From Shewanella sp. GD04112 (GTDB taxonomy: Bacteria > Pseudomonadota > Gammaproteobacteria > Enterobacterales > Shewanellaceae), in NCBI RefSeq assembly GCF_029835735.1, contig NZ_JAOEAL010000001.1:2914001-2978000 (forward strand): 64,000 nucleotides of DNA, written 5' to 3'. Below the pieces are notes generated by a model, which saw nothing but the letters and a program-made list of their open reading frames with translations, was not told the DNA's origin and made no database searches. The number at the start of each line of letters is the position of its first letter. Positions within the stretch are counted from its first letter, which is position 1. The translations under genes were made by a program, and so were the position numbers. This document shows positions 9,217 through 18,138 of this stretch, piece by piece.

Positions 9217-9250
9217 TGCGCACACTTAACCCGTTAAGTGTGCGCATTTT
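9217..9250. terminator. Bidirectional intrinsic terminator
   Basis: TGCGCACACTTAAC (9217-9230) is the perfect reverse complement of 9233-9246, followed by TTTT. It lies between the convergent cigR-like and AIM24-type genes. Confidence 0.85.
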
Positions 9251-9260
9251 GCATTTAGGG

Positions 9261-10055
9261 TTAGCGTCCGTCGAGCATGCGGCCAAGTCCGCCGAGGACA
9301 GAACCTTCACCGCGGTCGCTACCGCCAGCAGAAGGGGCGTGAGCAATTATGCGATCTGCCATTCGCGAGAACGGCAGACTCTGTAACCACACAGTACCAT
9401 GGCCCTTTAAGGTCGCTAAAAATAGCCCTTCACCGCCAAAAACCATCGATTTTAACGAGCCTGCGCGCTCGATATCGTAATCAATCCCCGGGGTAAAACC
9501 GACCAAACAACCTGTGTCGACACGCAAGGTTTCACCTTTTAGTTCTTTCTTAACTAAAGTGCCTCCCGCATGGATAAACGCCATGCCATCGCCTTGTAAA
9601 CTCTGCAGAATAAACCCTTCACCGCCAAAAAAGCCTGTACCTAAACGGCGATTAAACTTCATGCTAACGCGAGTTCCAAGGGCTGCAGCGAGAAAACTAT
9701 CTTTCTGACAAATCAACTCTCCGCCATATTGGGCGAGATCGATAGCCAAAATCGTCCCTGGATAGGGCGCGGCAAACGCCACTTTACGTTTCTGATGTCC
9801 GAGGTTCGTAAAGTGCGTCATAAAGATGCTTTCCCCCGTCAGCACACGTTTACCTGCCCCCATCAACTTGCCAAAAAAGCCAGATTCAGGCTCGGAGCCA
9901 TCACCCATTTTGGCCTCGAAGCTAATGTCTTGCTCTAGATAATTCATCGCGCCGGCTTCGGCGATCACAGTCTCTTGCGGGTCGAGTTCCACCTCAACCA
10001 ACTGCATGCTGTGGCCGATAATTTCATAGTCCACTTCATGGCAACGTCTAGACAT
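9261..10055 (-). CDS. TIGR00266/AIM24 family protein
   Basis: This 264-aa protein has the AIM24-like (TIGR00266) beta-rich fold: repeated G-x-F-F-G-G-E-G motifs ([34 protein letters not shown]) and the opening [30 protein letters not shown]. The C-terminus is Gly/Ser-rich ([21 protein letters not shown]). Bacterial members are of unknown function; the family is related to a mitochondrial biogenesis factor. AAGGGGAATGGT precedes the ATG. Single gene. Confidence 0.87.
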   Translation of the reverse strand: MSRRCHEVDYEIIGHSMQLVEVELDPQETVIAEAGAMNYLEQDISFEAKMGDGSEPESGFFGKLMGAGKRVLTGESIFMTHFTNLGHQKRKVAFAAPYPGTILAIDLAQYGGELICQKDSFLAAALGTRVSMKFNRRLGTGFFGGEGFILQSLQGDGMAFIHAGGTLVKKELKGETLRVDTGCLVGFTPGIDYDIERAGSLKSMVFGGEGLFLATLKGHGTVWLQSLPFSRMADRIIAHAPSAGGSDRGEGSVLGGLGRMLDGR

Positions 10056-10215
10056 ACCATTCCCCTTACTCTGTTAGTCCAATTAATGTGGCGAGTCGAA
10101 ATCACCAGTGCCACGATATTGGACTCACTTTATGACATAAAATGTCAAAAGGCGATCGTTTTTATCCCAAGGTTGCGTCAGTAAGTTGTTTCAAAACATG
10201 ACAAGTCGCAGAGGA

Positions 10216-11130
10216 TTAACCTAAGCCCACCCCGTTAAACTGCCCTGCTTTAGCAAATTCCTCTAGGATTAATTCGGTAAAGAGTTTGCCAGCACGGCCC
10301 AAGGGGCGCTCAAGGGTCGACACTAACTGGGGAGTAAAGGTGTAGCGACTGCCACCGACAAAGTCGACCTCCACAAGCTCACCGCTCAATAACTCCTCCT
10401 GCACCAGAAAATCTGGCAGCCAACCAAAACCGAGACCTTTTAATAACGCGTTCTTTTTCATAATAAAACCTGAAAGATAAAACACTTTATCGCCGCCAAA
10501 TTGCAGCTCATCTCGATAGGTCTTATTGGGGGAAGAATCTTCGATGGTCAGCTCAACATGTTGCTGTAACTCGGGCAGACTGATGTGTTTTTGCTGAGCC
10601 AGCGGATGTGAAGCGCTCGTCACCAGCACACTGGTTATCGCAGGGAGTGGCTGTGGGTGATAATAGGGGCCAGTGCGGTAGTCTTTAACCAACATCAGAT
10701 CCGCATTATCACGCTCGAATCTATGCTGCACACCACCGAGAAACTCCATATTGAGCTGGATTTTTGTCGGAATTTGATGCTCTGCCATCCGTTTAAGTGC
10801 CGTCATAATCGGCTCCATCGGCAAGGCACCATCGATCACTAACTCAAGCTTAGGCTCCCAACCTTCACTGAAACGACTGGCAAGATGTTCAATATTGGCA
10901 AGGTGTTGTAACAGTCTTTGTCCCTCGGCCAAGATCACCCGCCCTTCACTCGTCAGCTCGGCGCGGTATTGATCCCGACTAAAAAGTTGTACACCTAAGT
11001 GCTCTTCCAACTTTTTAACCTGATAGCTGACCGCCGATTGCGCCTTATGCAAGCGCTCGGCAGCCTTGGCAAAACTGCCCTCTTCCACCAGCACTTGCAG
11101 CACATTAAAAGCATCAATATCGATGCGCAT
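10216..11130 (-). CDS. LysR-family transcriptional regulator
   Basis: LysR-type regulator of 304 aa. The winged helix-turn-helix covers about 1-60 (FNVLQVLVEEGSFAKAAERL, AQSAVSYQVKKLEEHLG), and the effector-binding domain covers about 90-295. AAGGAG lies 4 bases before the ATG. The gene is divergent from hmgA, with a dyad (11194-11210) in the shared region, so it probably controls tyrosine/homogentisate breakdown as well as itself. That role is inferred from position; the ligand could be homogentisate or another aromatic intermediate. Confidence 0.88.
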   Translation of the reverse strand: MRIDIDAFNVLQVLVEEGSFAKAAERLHKAQSAVSYQVKKLEEHLGVQLFSRDQYRAELTSEGRVILAEGQRLLQHLANIEHLASRFSEGWEPKLELVIDGALPMEPIMTALKRMAEHQIPTKIQLNMEFLGGVQHRFERDNADLMLVKDYRTGPYYHPQPLPAITSVLVTSASHPLAQQKHISLPELQQHVELTIEDSSPNKTYRDELQFGGDKVFYLSGFIMKKNALLKGLGFGWLPDFLVQEELLSGELVEVDFVGGSRYTFTPQLVSTLERPLGRAGKLFTELILEEFAKAGQFNGVGLG

Positions 11131-11193
11131 GGGGACTCCTTGGCGCGAATATAAATGTCACGGAAACGCTACGAAGCGTAAAGCAGTTAATAC

Positions 11194-11210
11194 CATCTAA
11201 TTTTTAGATG
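11194..11210. promoter_or_regulatory. Dyad, probable LysR-type operator upstream of hmgA
   Basis: CATCTA (11194-11199) and TAGATG (11205-11210) form a dyad around AT-only bases and include the T-N11-A pattern of LysR boxes. A second small palindrome, CGCTACGAAGCG, lies at 11167-11178. Both are between the divergent LysR and hmgA genes. Confidence 0.5.
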
Positions 11211-11344
11211 AAGACAACAGATTTATTATTCTTTTTTTTGTTCATTCAAGCAACTAAATTGATAAGAAGATCACACTAATGCAACTTGCAGCATAACGAC
11301 TCGCGGTGTAGGCAAGCCTGCAGCGCAACTTTGAAGGAATCACC

Positions 11345-12505
11345 ATGCCATTTTATGTGAAACAAGGCCAAGTCCCCCATAAGCGCCATATCGCATTTGA
11401 GAAAGAAAACGGCGAGCTATACCGTGAGGAGCTGTTTTCAACCCATGGTTTTTCCAATATTTACTCGAATAAATATCATCACAATATGCCGACTAAGGCA
11501 TTGGAAGTAGCACCCTACCGTCTCGGTCACGGTGCCCAATGGGAAGATTCATTAGTTCAAAACTACAAATTGGACTCTCGCACGGCCGATCGCGAAGGCA
11601 ACTTCTTTAGCGCCCGCAACAAAATCTTTTATAACAATGATGTGGCCATTTATACCGCAAAAGTGACTCAAGACACGCCGGAGTTTTACCGCAATGCCTA
11701 CGCCGATGAAGTGGTGTTTGTGCACGAAGGTGAAGGTACGCTCTACAGTGAATATGGCACCCTAGAGATTAAAAAATGGGACTACTTAGTGATCCCACGC
11801 GGCACCACACATCAGCTCAAATTCAACGATTACAGTAATGTGCGCTTATTTGTGATTGAAGCCTTTTCAATGGTGGAAGTGCCAAAGCATTTCCGTAATG
11901 AATACGGTCAGTTACTCGAGTCTGCGCCCTATTGTGAACGCGATCTGCGCACGCCCGTATTGCAAGATGCCGTGGTTGAACGTGGCGCTTTCCCGCTGGT
12001 ATGTAAATTTGGTGATAAGTACCAACTGACCACCTTAGAGTGGCATCCCTTTGACCTTGTGGGTTGGGACGGCTGTGTTTACCCTTGGGCATTTAACATC
12101 ACCGAATACGCACCTAAAGTCGGCAAAATTCACTTACCGCCTTCAGATCACTTAGTGTTTACCGCCCACAACTTTGTGGTGTGTAACTTTGTGCCGCGTC
12201 CTTATGACTTCCACGAGCGTGCCATTCCAGCACCTTACTATCACAACAATATTGATAGTGATGAAGTGCTGTACTACGTCGACGGCGACTTTATGAGTCG
12301 TACAGGAATTGAAGCCGGTTACATCACACTACATCAAAAAGGGGTGGCACACGGCCCACAACCCGGCCGCACCGAAGCCTCGATTGGCAAAAAAGAAACC
12401 TATGAATATGCAGTGATGGTGGACACCTTCGCCCCACTGAAATTAACCGAACATGTGCAAAATTGCATGAGTAAAGACTACAACCGCTCTTGGCTAGAAA
12501 ACTAA
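11345..12505 (+). CDS. hmgA: Homogentisate 1,2-dioxygenase
   Basis: Cupin-type Fe(II) dioxygenase of 386 aa that opens homogentisate to maleylacetoacetate. Typical segments are MPFYVKQGQVPHKRH at the start, EVVFVHEGEGTLYSEYG with DYLVIPRGTTHQL (first cupin motif, about 127-160), and HNNIDSDEVLYYVDGDF with HQKGVAHGPQPGR in the C-terminal half, which supply the iron-binding His/Glu residues. The short bacterial form (about 385 aa) is expected in Shewanella. AAGGAATCACC precedes the ATG. hpd follows after 113 bases on the same strand, giving a two-gene tyrosine catabolic unit. Maleylacetoacetate isomerase and fumarylacetoacetase genes are not in the window. Confidence 0.92.
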   Translation: MPFYVKQGQVPHKRHIAFEKENGELYREELFSTHGFSNIYSNKYHHNMPTKALEVAPYRLGHGAQWEDSLVQNYKLDSRTADREGNFFSARNKIFYNNDVAIYTAKVTQDTPEFYRNAYADEVVFVHEGEGTLYSEYGTLEIKKWDYLVIPRGTTHQLKFNDYSNVRLFVIEAFSMVEVPKHFRNEYGQLLESAPYCERDLRTPVLQDAVVERGAFPLVCKFGDKYQLTTLEWHPFDLVGWDGCVYPWAFNITEYAPKVGKIHLPPSDHLVFTAHNFVVCNFVPRPYDFHERAIPAPYYHNNIDSDEVLYYVDGDFMSRTGIEAGYITLHQKGVAHGPQPGRTEASIGKKETYEYAVMVDTFAPLKLTEHVQNCMSKDYNRSWLEN

Positions 12506-12618
12506 CGCTGCACTGCAGCAAGAGTGAATGGCTTAACTAAGCCGACTAGCCATAAGTCACCACTGCGAACAAGGCAAAAAGAGTGACTGCGTGTTGAATT
12601 AATCAAGAGGAACAGATC

Positions 12619-13659
12619 ATGGCAAGCGAACTCAATCCACTGGGCTTACTCGGTATCGAATTTACCGAATTTGCCAGCCCCGACAGCGATTTTATGCACA
12701 AAGTGTTTATCGACTTTGGTTTTTCACTGCTGAAAAAAGCCAAGAATAAAGACATTTTGTACTACAAACAAAATGATATTAACTTCCTGCTTAACAATGA
12801 GCGCGAAGGGTTTTCGGCAGAATTTGCCAAATCCCACGGCCCTGCCATTAGCTCTATGGGTTGGCGTGTAGAAGATGCCAGCTTTGCTCACCGAGTGGCG
12901 GTGGAGCGCGGTGCTAAAGCCGTGGCCGATTCGGCCAAGGATCTGCCCTATCCTGCAATTTATGGTATTGGCGACAGCTTAATTTATTTTATCGATACCT
13001 TCGGTGCCGATAACAATATCTATGCAACTGACTTTGAAGACTTAAGCGAGCCAGTGATCACCCAAGAGAAAGGCTTTGTCGAAGTAGACCACTTAACCAA
13101 TAACGTCTACAAAGGCACCATGGAACATTGGGCTAACTTCTACAAAAACATCTTTGGTTTTACCGAAGTGCGCTACTTCGACATCAGCGGCGTACAAACC
13201 GCACTGGTGTCTTACGCCCTGCGCTCACCCGATGGCAGTTTCTGTATCCCAATTAACGAAGGTAAAGGCAACGATAAGAACCAAATCGATGAATACCTGA
13301 AGGAATACAATGGTCCTGGCGTACAACACTTAGCCTTTAGAAGCCGTGATATCGTTAAATCCTTGGATGCGATGGAAGGCAGCTCGATCCAATGCTTGGA
13401 TATTATTCCCGAATATTACGACACCATTTTCGATAAAGTCCCGCAAGTGACTGAAAACCGTGAGCGTATCAAGCATCACCAAATTTTGGTGGATGGCGAC
13501 GAATCAGGCTATTTATTACAGATCTTCACTAAGAACCTGTTCGGCCCGATCTTTATCGAAATCATTCAACGTAAGAACAACTTAGGTTTTGGTGAAGGTA
13601 ACTTTACCGCCCTGTTCCAATCGATTGAACGCGATCAAATGCGCCGCGGCGTGCTGTAA
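12619..13659 (+). CDS. hpd: 4-hydroxyphenylpyruvate dioxygenase
   Basis: Fe(II)-dependent dioxygenase of 346 aa converting 4-hydroxyphenylpyruvate to homogentisate. It has two vicinal-oxygen-chelate halves. Iron ligands are visible in VDHLTNNV (His about 156), GVQHLAFRS (His about 235) and the C-terminal IFIEIIQRK (Glu). AGAGGAACAGATC precedes the ATG. It lies downstream of hmgA and ends at an intrinsic terminator. In Shewanella this enzyme also underlies pyomelanin formation when homogentisate accumulates. Confidence 0.95.
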   Translation: MASELNPLGLLGIEFTEFASPDSDFMHKVFIDFGFSLLKKAKNKDILYYKQNDINFLLNNEREGFSAEFAKSHGPAISSMGWRVEDASFAHRVAVERGAKAVADSAKDLPYPAIYGIGDSLIYFIDTFGADNNIYATDFEDLSEPVITQEKGFVEVDHLTNNVYKGTMEHWANFYKNIFGFTEVRYFDISGVQTALVSYALRSPDGSFCIPINEGKGNDKNQIDEYLKEYNGPGVQHLAFRSRDIVKSLDAMEGSSIQCLDIIPEYYDTIFDKVPQVTENRERIKHHQILVDGDESGYLLQIFTKNLFGPIFIEIIQRKNNLGFGEGNFTALFQSIERDQMRRGVL

Positions 13660-13688
13660 TCGCAGCCTTTAATACATAAGAAACAAAA

Positions 13689-13716
13689 ACGGTACGCTCT
13701 GCGTACCGTTTTTTTT
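13689..13716 (+). terminator. Intrinsic terminator after hpd
   Basis: ACGGTACGC (13689-13697) and GCGTACCGT (13701-13709) form a 9-bp stem with a 3-base loop, followed by a T-run. Confidence 0.92.
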
Positions 13717-13840
13717 ATGTCCTATTGTCACCCCTTGTTTGTCACTCTTGGCGTATGGCCTTTTGAGTATCGCCCCTTGCCCCCTTGGCTATAAACCGCT
13801 TGAGCATCACCAATCCGAACAAAACCTCTTGGCATTGCGC

Positions 13841-15244
13841 TTAAGCTTGATACTTTACAATCGTGTTTTTGCCCTTTGCCTTGGCTTGATACAAGGCCTT
13901 GTCCGCCAAATGCAGCAACGACTCGCCAGCGATCCCATGCTGATACTCCACCCAGCCAATGCTCACAGTGCAGTAAATTGTGTGTTCCTCGGCCGCTATC
14001 GACATCTCAGCAAAGGATCTTCTAATACGCTCAAGTACAGGCTGCACCTGCGCTGCATCAATATCCCTAAGCACAAGGGCGAACTCTTCACCGCCTAGGC
14101 GCGCAGCAATATCGTGGCTGCGGCTGTGATTGTGTATCAGCTGCGCTAACAGCTGGATGACCCTATCGCCCACGCTGTGGCCATAGGTGTCGTTAATCAT
14201 CTTAAAGTTATCGAGATCCAACATAGCGACCGAATAAGACGTCGTTGATGTATCCAGATTCACCAGCTGTGGCATAAAGCCGCGGCGGTTTAACAAACCA
14301 GAGAGCGGATCGTAAAGCGCCTCTTGCACCGCAGTCTGCTTATCTCTCTCGGTTCGACGCAGCTGTGCCCGCTGTAATGACACGCCAAATATCGTCAATG
14401 CCGATGACAACACAAAGGCCATCATCTCCGCATTGGTTTGAAACGGCGTGGGATTAATAAACGGGCCATAACCCTGTGCCGTCGCTAAAATCATAAACAA
14501 CATAGAGGCACTACTAAATAGCGCGAGGTAAAAACGGGTCACCTCAAAGGAGAGCACGACCAACAGCGGTGGGATAACGTAAAACAACCAGCCTAAATCG
14601 AATCTTACGCCTATCAGGCAAAATAATGGCAAACCAATCAGTGGCAATAAAATATGCCGTTTATGGTCAATTTTCAGGGCATTAGGTTCTACCCAACCCG
14701 CATAAAGCTGATACACCAACACTATCCCAAGAATATCGGCAAAAAAGAACATTTGCCCCATACTCCAAAACTCACTCGGTTGAATATAGCCGCCCAGCAC
14801 TAAGTTGCCCGATAGTAAGGCACTCGAACCTAAAATAGGCACTATGCCCGCCACGATCACAAATTTCATCAAGTCGTTCGCACTGCGGGTGCCCAGAGGC
14901 AAAAAACGTCGCAGCAAATACATAGACATAGCAGGTGCGAGCATATCAATGAGGGCCGCCATCGCCGTATGGGCTATCGAGAGCATCAGCGATGTTTCCT
15001 GCACCATCCCTTGGATATTCAGCATAAAACTACCAAGGAAGATTAGCGCTAATGCCTTACGTCCCCACATCAACAGCATGACTAATGCCACGCCCGATGG
15101 CAGCCAAATCAAAGTGATATTCGCGGGCTGTAAACTAAATAATGTTTGTCCCAAAGCGCCCGTAATCCAGTAGAGGATACCCGCCAATAACAGCGCGGTA
15201 TTGCTCTGTCGTAGTGGAAAAAATGGCGTAAACAATGTCTTCAA
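13841..15244 (-). CDS. MASE1-GGDEF diguanylate cyclase
   Basis: Predicted membrane-bound c-di-GMP synthase of 467 aa. The first 300 residues hold about eight hydrophobic segments of the MASE1 sensor type (ALGQTLFSLQPANITLIWLPSGVALVMLLMWG split over the first helices). The GGDEF domain begins near 310 with DPLSGLLNRRGF and has an intact GGEEF active site. An R-S-H-D inhibitory site five residues before GGEEF indicates product inhibition. No EAL domain is present. The gene stands alone; the ligand sensed by the MASE1 part is unknown. Confidence 0.88.
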   Translation of the reverse strand: MKTLFTPFFPLRQSNTALLLAGILYWITGALGQTLFSLQPANITLIWLPSGVALVMLLMWGRKALALIFLGSFMLNIQGMVQETSLMLSIAHTAMAALIDMLAPAMSMYLLRRFLPLGTRSANDLMKFVIVAGIVPILGSSALLSGNLVLGGYIQPSEFWSMGQMFFFADILGIVLVYQLYAGWVEPNALKIDHKRHILLPLIGLPLFCLIGVRFDLGWLFYVIPPLLVVLSFEVTRFYLALFSSASMLFMILATAQGYGPFINPTPFQTNAEMMAFVLSSALTIFGVSLQRAQLRRTERDKQTAVQEALYDPLSGLLNRRGFMPQLVNLDTSTTSYSVAMLDLDNFKMINDTYGHSVGDRVIQLLAQLIHNHSRSHDIAARLGGEEFALVLRDIDAAQVQPVLERIRRSFAEMSIAAEEHTIYCTVSIGWVEYQHGIAGESLLHLADKALYQAKAKGKNTIVKYQA

Positions 15245-15485
15245 TCCGTCATCAACCCTGCAAAGTGCTAAAGCTATTAACCGCTGAATTACTTAGATAA
15301 AACGACTATTCAAGTAAAAAGTTCTGTTCAAAAAATTGTCGTTATCTTGGCATCAATTAACCATCAAGGATTCGATACCCAAAGGCGTGACAACGCGCAA
15401 TAACGTAAGCCAAGTGTAATATAAAACTGACTAGAGGTTTTATCGTGCATGATTTAGCACGCTCGATTTACCGCGAAAGTTGCAA

Positions 15486-16043
15486 TTAAACCGTGTCGTG
15501 GATTTGTTTTATGACTTTGCAGGGATTACCAACTGCGACACTGTTAGCGGGAATATCTTTATTGACCACACTCCCCGCGCCAATCACGCAGTTATCGCCA
15601 ATAGTCACGCCGGGTAACACGCAGACATTACCGCCGAGCCACACATGGTGACCAATATGAATAGACTTACCATATTCAGTGGTGAGGCGTGCGCTAGGCT
15701 CGATGGGATGGGTCGCGGTAGAGAGCAACACATTGGGACCAAACATCACATGGTCGCCAATGACCACTTGGCAAACATCGAGTATGGTTAAGTTATGGTT
15801 AGCGTAAAATTGCTTACCGATTTGAATGTTATAACCGTAATCACAAAAGAAGTTAGGTTCGATATGGCCACAATTCGGGATGACCAGCAATTCCCGCAAA
15901 TACGCCATGCGCGCCTCAAGCTGAGTAGGATCCGCATGATTAAACCGATGACACATTAATTTAGCCTGCATTCTTTCGGCTAATAAGGTTTCATCCGAAG
16001 CTTTATAGGGTTGACCCGCCAACATTTTTTGCTTTTCTGTCAT
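15486..16043 (-). CDS. maa: Sugar O-acetyltransferase (maltose/galactoside type)
   Basis: Left-handed beta-helix acyltransferase of 185 aa in the Maa/LacA/NodL group. The N-terminal Mac domain (MLAGQPYKASDETLLAERMQA in part) is followed by hexapeptide repeats, with the catalytic histidine in STATHPIEPSAR and the closing repeats VTIGDNCVIGAGSVV. It transfers acetyl from acetyl-CoA to a sugar. No sugar-use genes adjoin it, so the acceptor is not certain. The start at 16043 (MTEKQKM) matches the family N-terminus. Confidence 0.87.
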   Translation of the reverse strand: MTEKQKMLAGQPYKASDETLLAERMQAKLMCHRFNHADPTQLEARMAYLRELLVIPNCGHIEPNFFCDYGYNIQIGKQFYANHNLTILDVCQVVIGDHVMFGPNVLLSTATHPIEPSARLTTEYGKSIHIGHHVWLGGNVCVLPGVTIGDNCVIGAGSVVNKDIPANSVAVGNPCKVIKQIHDTV

Positions 16044-16170
16044 CTAACTTCAACATTTGCTACTTGTTATAATGACGCAACCCTAACAATCGACTGGCAA
16101 AAACACAAGTGACATAACAACTGTGGGGAAGATTTGTGCAATGGCGACCCAAAGCGCCGCCTGAACAAAC

Positions 16171-16653
16171 TTAGTCTGGGTGTAACTCGGCAAATAAATA
16201 CACCAAACATAAGCTGTTTAAGGGCATCACAGGATTAGTCCAAATCATCCGGCTATGTCGGCCAGTCTCGCCAAACACTTGCAGTAACAAATCAGAAGCA
16301 CCATCTAATGCTTGGGGATGTTCAACACAGGATTCGTGGACACTTAATACCCCCTCCAAGCGATAAATTTGCTTGATCCGCGACAATTCACCACACGCCT
16401 GTTTAAGCAGAGCAATGGCATTGAGCGCCGCAAGCCGACAGGCGGCATAGCCTTCAAGCAAGGTATAGTCGCGCCCAAGTTGTCCTTTATACATCAGCAC
16501 ACCGTTTAAGTATGGGAACTGCCCTGATGTCATTAGTTGCGAGCCAACAATTACATAGGGTTCATAATTGCCCAAGGCATTGGCGACTTCGGGCAAAATA
16601 ATTCCCGCCTCTGCAAGCCTCACCTCAGGCGTGGGTTGATAGTACTGATTCAT
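16171..16653 (-). CDS. RidA/YjgF-family protein
   Basis: This 160-aa protein is related to the YjgF/YER057c/UK114 (Rid) fold. GSQLMTSGQFPYLNGVLMYKG near the N-terminus and IYRLEGVLSVHES with LLQVFGETGRHSR later are typical of the longer TIGR-type subgroup. The ATG at 16653 overlaps the stop of the preceding gene (ATGA); the frame is open another 15 codons upstream but inside that gene. Classical RidA hydrolyses reactive enamines. The key arginine of true RidA may correspond to the one in GRHSR, but I cannot align it here. It is the last gene of a five-gene minus-strand run. Confidence 0.75.
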   Translation of the reverse strand: MNQYYQPTPEVRLAEAGIILPEVANALGNYEPYVIVGSQLMTSGQFPYLNGVLMYKGQLGRDYTLLEGYAACRLAALNAIALLKQACGELSRIKQIYRLEGVLSVHESCVEHPQALDGASDLLLQVFGETGRHSRMIWTNPVMPLNSLCLVYLFAELHPD

Positions 16654-17654
16654 AACGCAACCTCCTGCATCATCTGTGTCAGCAGCGGGGCTAACCACGT
16701 TGCCAACATCGCAGGATTATTGGTTAAAAAGTGAGACGCTACTTGATCTTCGCTTAATCCTAAGCGGTTCACGCCATAATCCAACTCGGCCACAATTTGA
16801 TTAGACAGTGTAATCTTATCCAACACGGCAATTTGTTCAGGGGTAAAGTGCTCCGTTAGCCTGTCTTCCCTTGCAAGCAACACAGCTCTGTCTTTACCTC
16901 CAAGTAATCCCTTAACATCCTTAAGCTCACGAATTGCATATTGGTGATGTAAAAATTGTGGATGCCAGAGTGGCACGACGACCCACTCGTTTACCGACAC
17001 AGCCGACTCAAATGCCGTGACACAATCAGCTTGAGTACCCGTTCTAAACTGGTAGCCCGCTGCGGTTAATTGGTATTCTCGCATGATATTTTTAGAGAAA
17101 CGGGTAATACCCGCCCCTTCACCAATGCCTTGAATTATCAGCTGTATCCGTTGTTTTACCTCAGGTTTAAGCAGATCTTCGATGCGAGAAACCGCATCCT
17201 CGGGCACATAATCTGGTACGCCCCAGAGTGCATAGGGCTCGTAATGCAGCCCTAAGGCTCGCGTCGCGATTTGGGTCTCAACCTGCTGCTGATATACCCC
17301 ATGGCTATGGGGCAACCAAGCCGAACACAGCATATCTATCTGCCCAAGCTTGAGCCGACTAAAATTTGCCTCGTGCAGCGCATAGCTTATTTCAACCTCT
17401 TTGCCCATCAGTCGCATCACGTGGGCAACCACAGCCGCCGTGACTCGATGAAAACTTAAGTCTGTAACTCCTAACTGGATGCGCTGCGCTGATTTCAACA
17501 CATGCGCAGTTTGGCCATGCTCAGCCTGATTAACTTGTTTCATATTCGGTAAATTCATCGCTATCGCTCCAAGGGAAACTAGATTGGATGAGGTAACGCC
17601 TGCCAAACTTCGCGTCTGTAACAGTTGCCTGCGCTTAGGGTCGATTTGAGCCAT
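16650..17654 (-). CDS. OpuAC-type (glycine betaine) substrate-binding protein
   Basis: Binding protein of 334 aa with the OpuAC/ProX fold: VTDLSFHRVTAAVVAHVMRLMGKEVEI, then DMLCSAWLPHSHGVY, and a second lobe with NEWVVVPLWHPQFLHH, where Trp and His residues could form the aromatic cage for a quaternary amine. The N-terminus has paired arginines (KRRQLLQ) and a weak hydrophobic stretch, so export by Tat is possible but not clear. No permease or ATPase gene is beside it. It abuts the VOC gene and overlaps the RidA gene by 4 bases, so these are co-translated. The ligand is unknown. Confidence 0.78.
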   Translation of the reverse strand: MAQIDPKRRQLLQTRSLAGVTSSNLVSLGAIAMNLPNMKQVNQAEHGQTAHVLKSAQRIQLGVTDLSFHRVTAAVVAHVMRLMGKEVEISYALHEANFSRLKLGQIDMLCSAWLPHSHGVYQQQVETQIATRALGLHYEPYALWGVPDYVPEDAVSRIEDLLKPEVKQRIQLIIQGIGEGAGITRFSKNIMREYQLTAAGYQFRTGTQADCVTAFESAVSVNEWVVVPLWHPQFLHHQYAIRELKDVKGLLGGKDRAVLLAREDRLTEHFTPEQIAVLDKITLSNQIVAELDYGVNRLGLSEDQVASHFLTNNPAMLATWLAPLLTQMMQEVAL

Positions 17655-18116
17655 TTAGACTTCATCCTCAGGCTGAATCGCGAGTCTTTCCATCGCGACG
17701 CCCACCACAGCGTTATCCCTCGCATAGGGGAAAATCATCTCCACTGTGATGCCGTTAGGATCTTCAATAAATAATTGATGTTCACCAATTTCCGGGACGA
17801 TCCGCTCCCTAAACTCACACTTTTGTCGACATAGATGTTGCTGCATTTGCGCTAAATCCGTCCCACGAAACGACAAATGATCAACACGACCAGAGCCAAA
17901 CTGGGCGGCACTTTCCCCTAAATAGGCATCCAAGGCCCGGCTGCCGACTTCCACTAAATGCAGCACAGGTTTCTCTGCCACATAGAGCCAATACCCAGGA
18001 AAACCAAACCTAGGCCGCCAACCCTGTTTTAACCCCAATACATCTTGAAAAAACGCAGCAGTTTCCGCCAATTTTGGGGTACGGATCGTAAAGTGATCTA
18101 ATCCAACGATGTTCAT
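17655..18116 (-). CDS. VOC family (glyoxalase-like) protein
   Basis: Vicinal-oxygen-chelate protein of 153 aa. It opens VGLDHFTIRTPKLAETAAFFQDVLGL, with a second half VDHLSFRGTDLAQMQQHL and LFIEDPNGITVEMIF. Metal-ligand positions (His7, His in VDHL, Glu in EMIF) are present, so it may be a lyase, dioxygenase or thiol transferase of this superfamily. AGGGAGAAAG precedes the ATG. Its stop directly abuts the start of the next gene. Confidence 0.82.
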   Translation of the reverse strand: MNIVGLDHFTIRTPKLAETAAFFQDVLGLKQGWRPRFGFPGYWLYVAEKPVLHLVEVGSRALDAYLGESAAQFGSGRVDHLSFRGTDLAQMQQHLCRQKCEFRERIVPEIGEHQLFIEDPNGITVEMIFPYARDNAVVGVAMERLAIQPEDEV

Positions 18117-18138
18117 ATGACTTTCTCCCTAGTGAGTG

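Noticed and set aside
13739..14098. 119-aa plus-strand frame downstream of hpd
   Set aside because: Most of it is antisense to the GGDEF domain, and it follows directly after the hpd terminator without a ribosome site.
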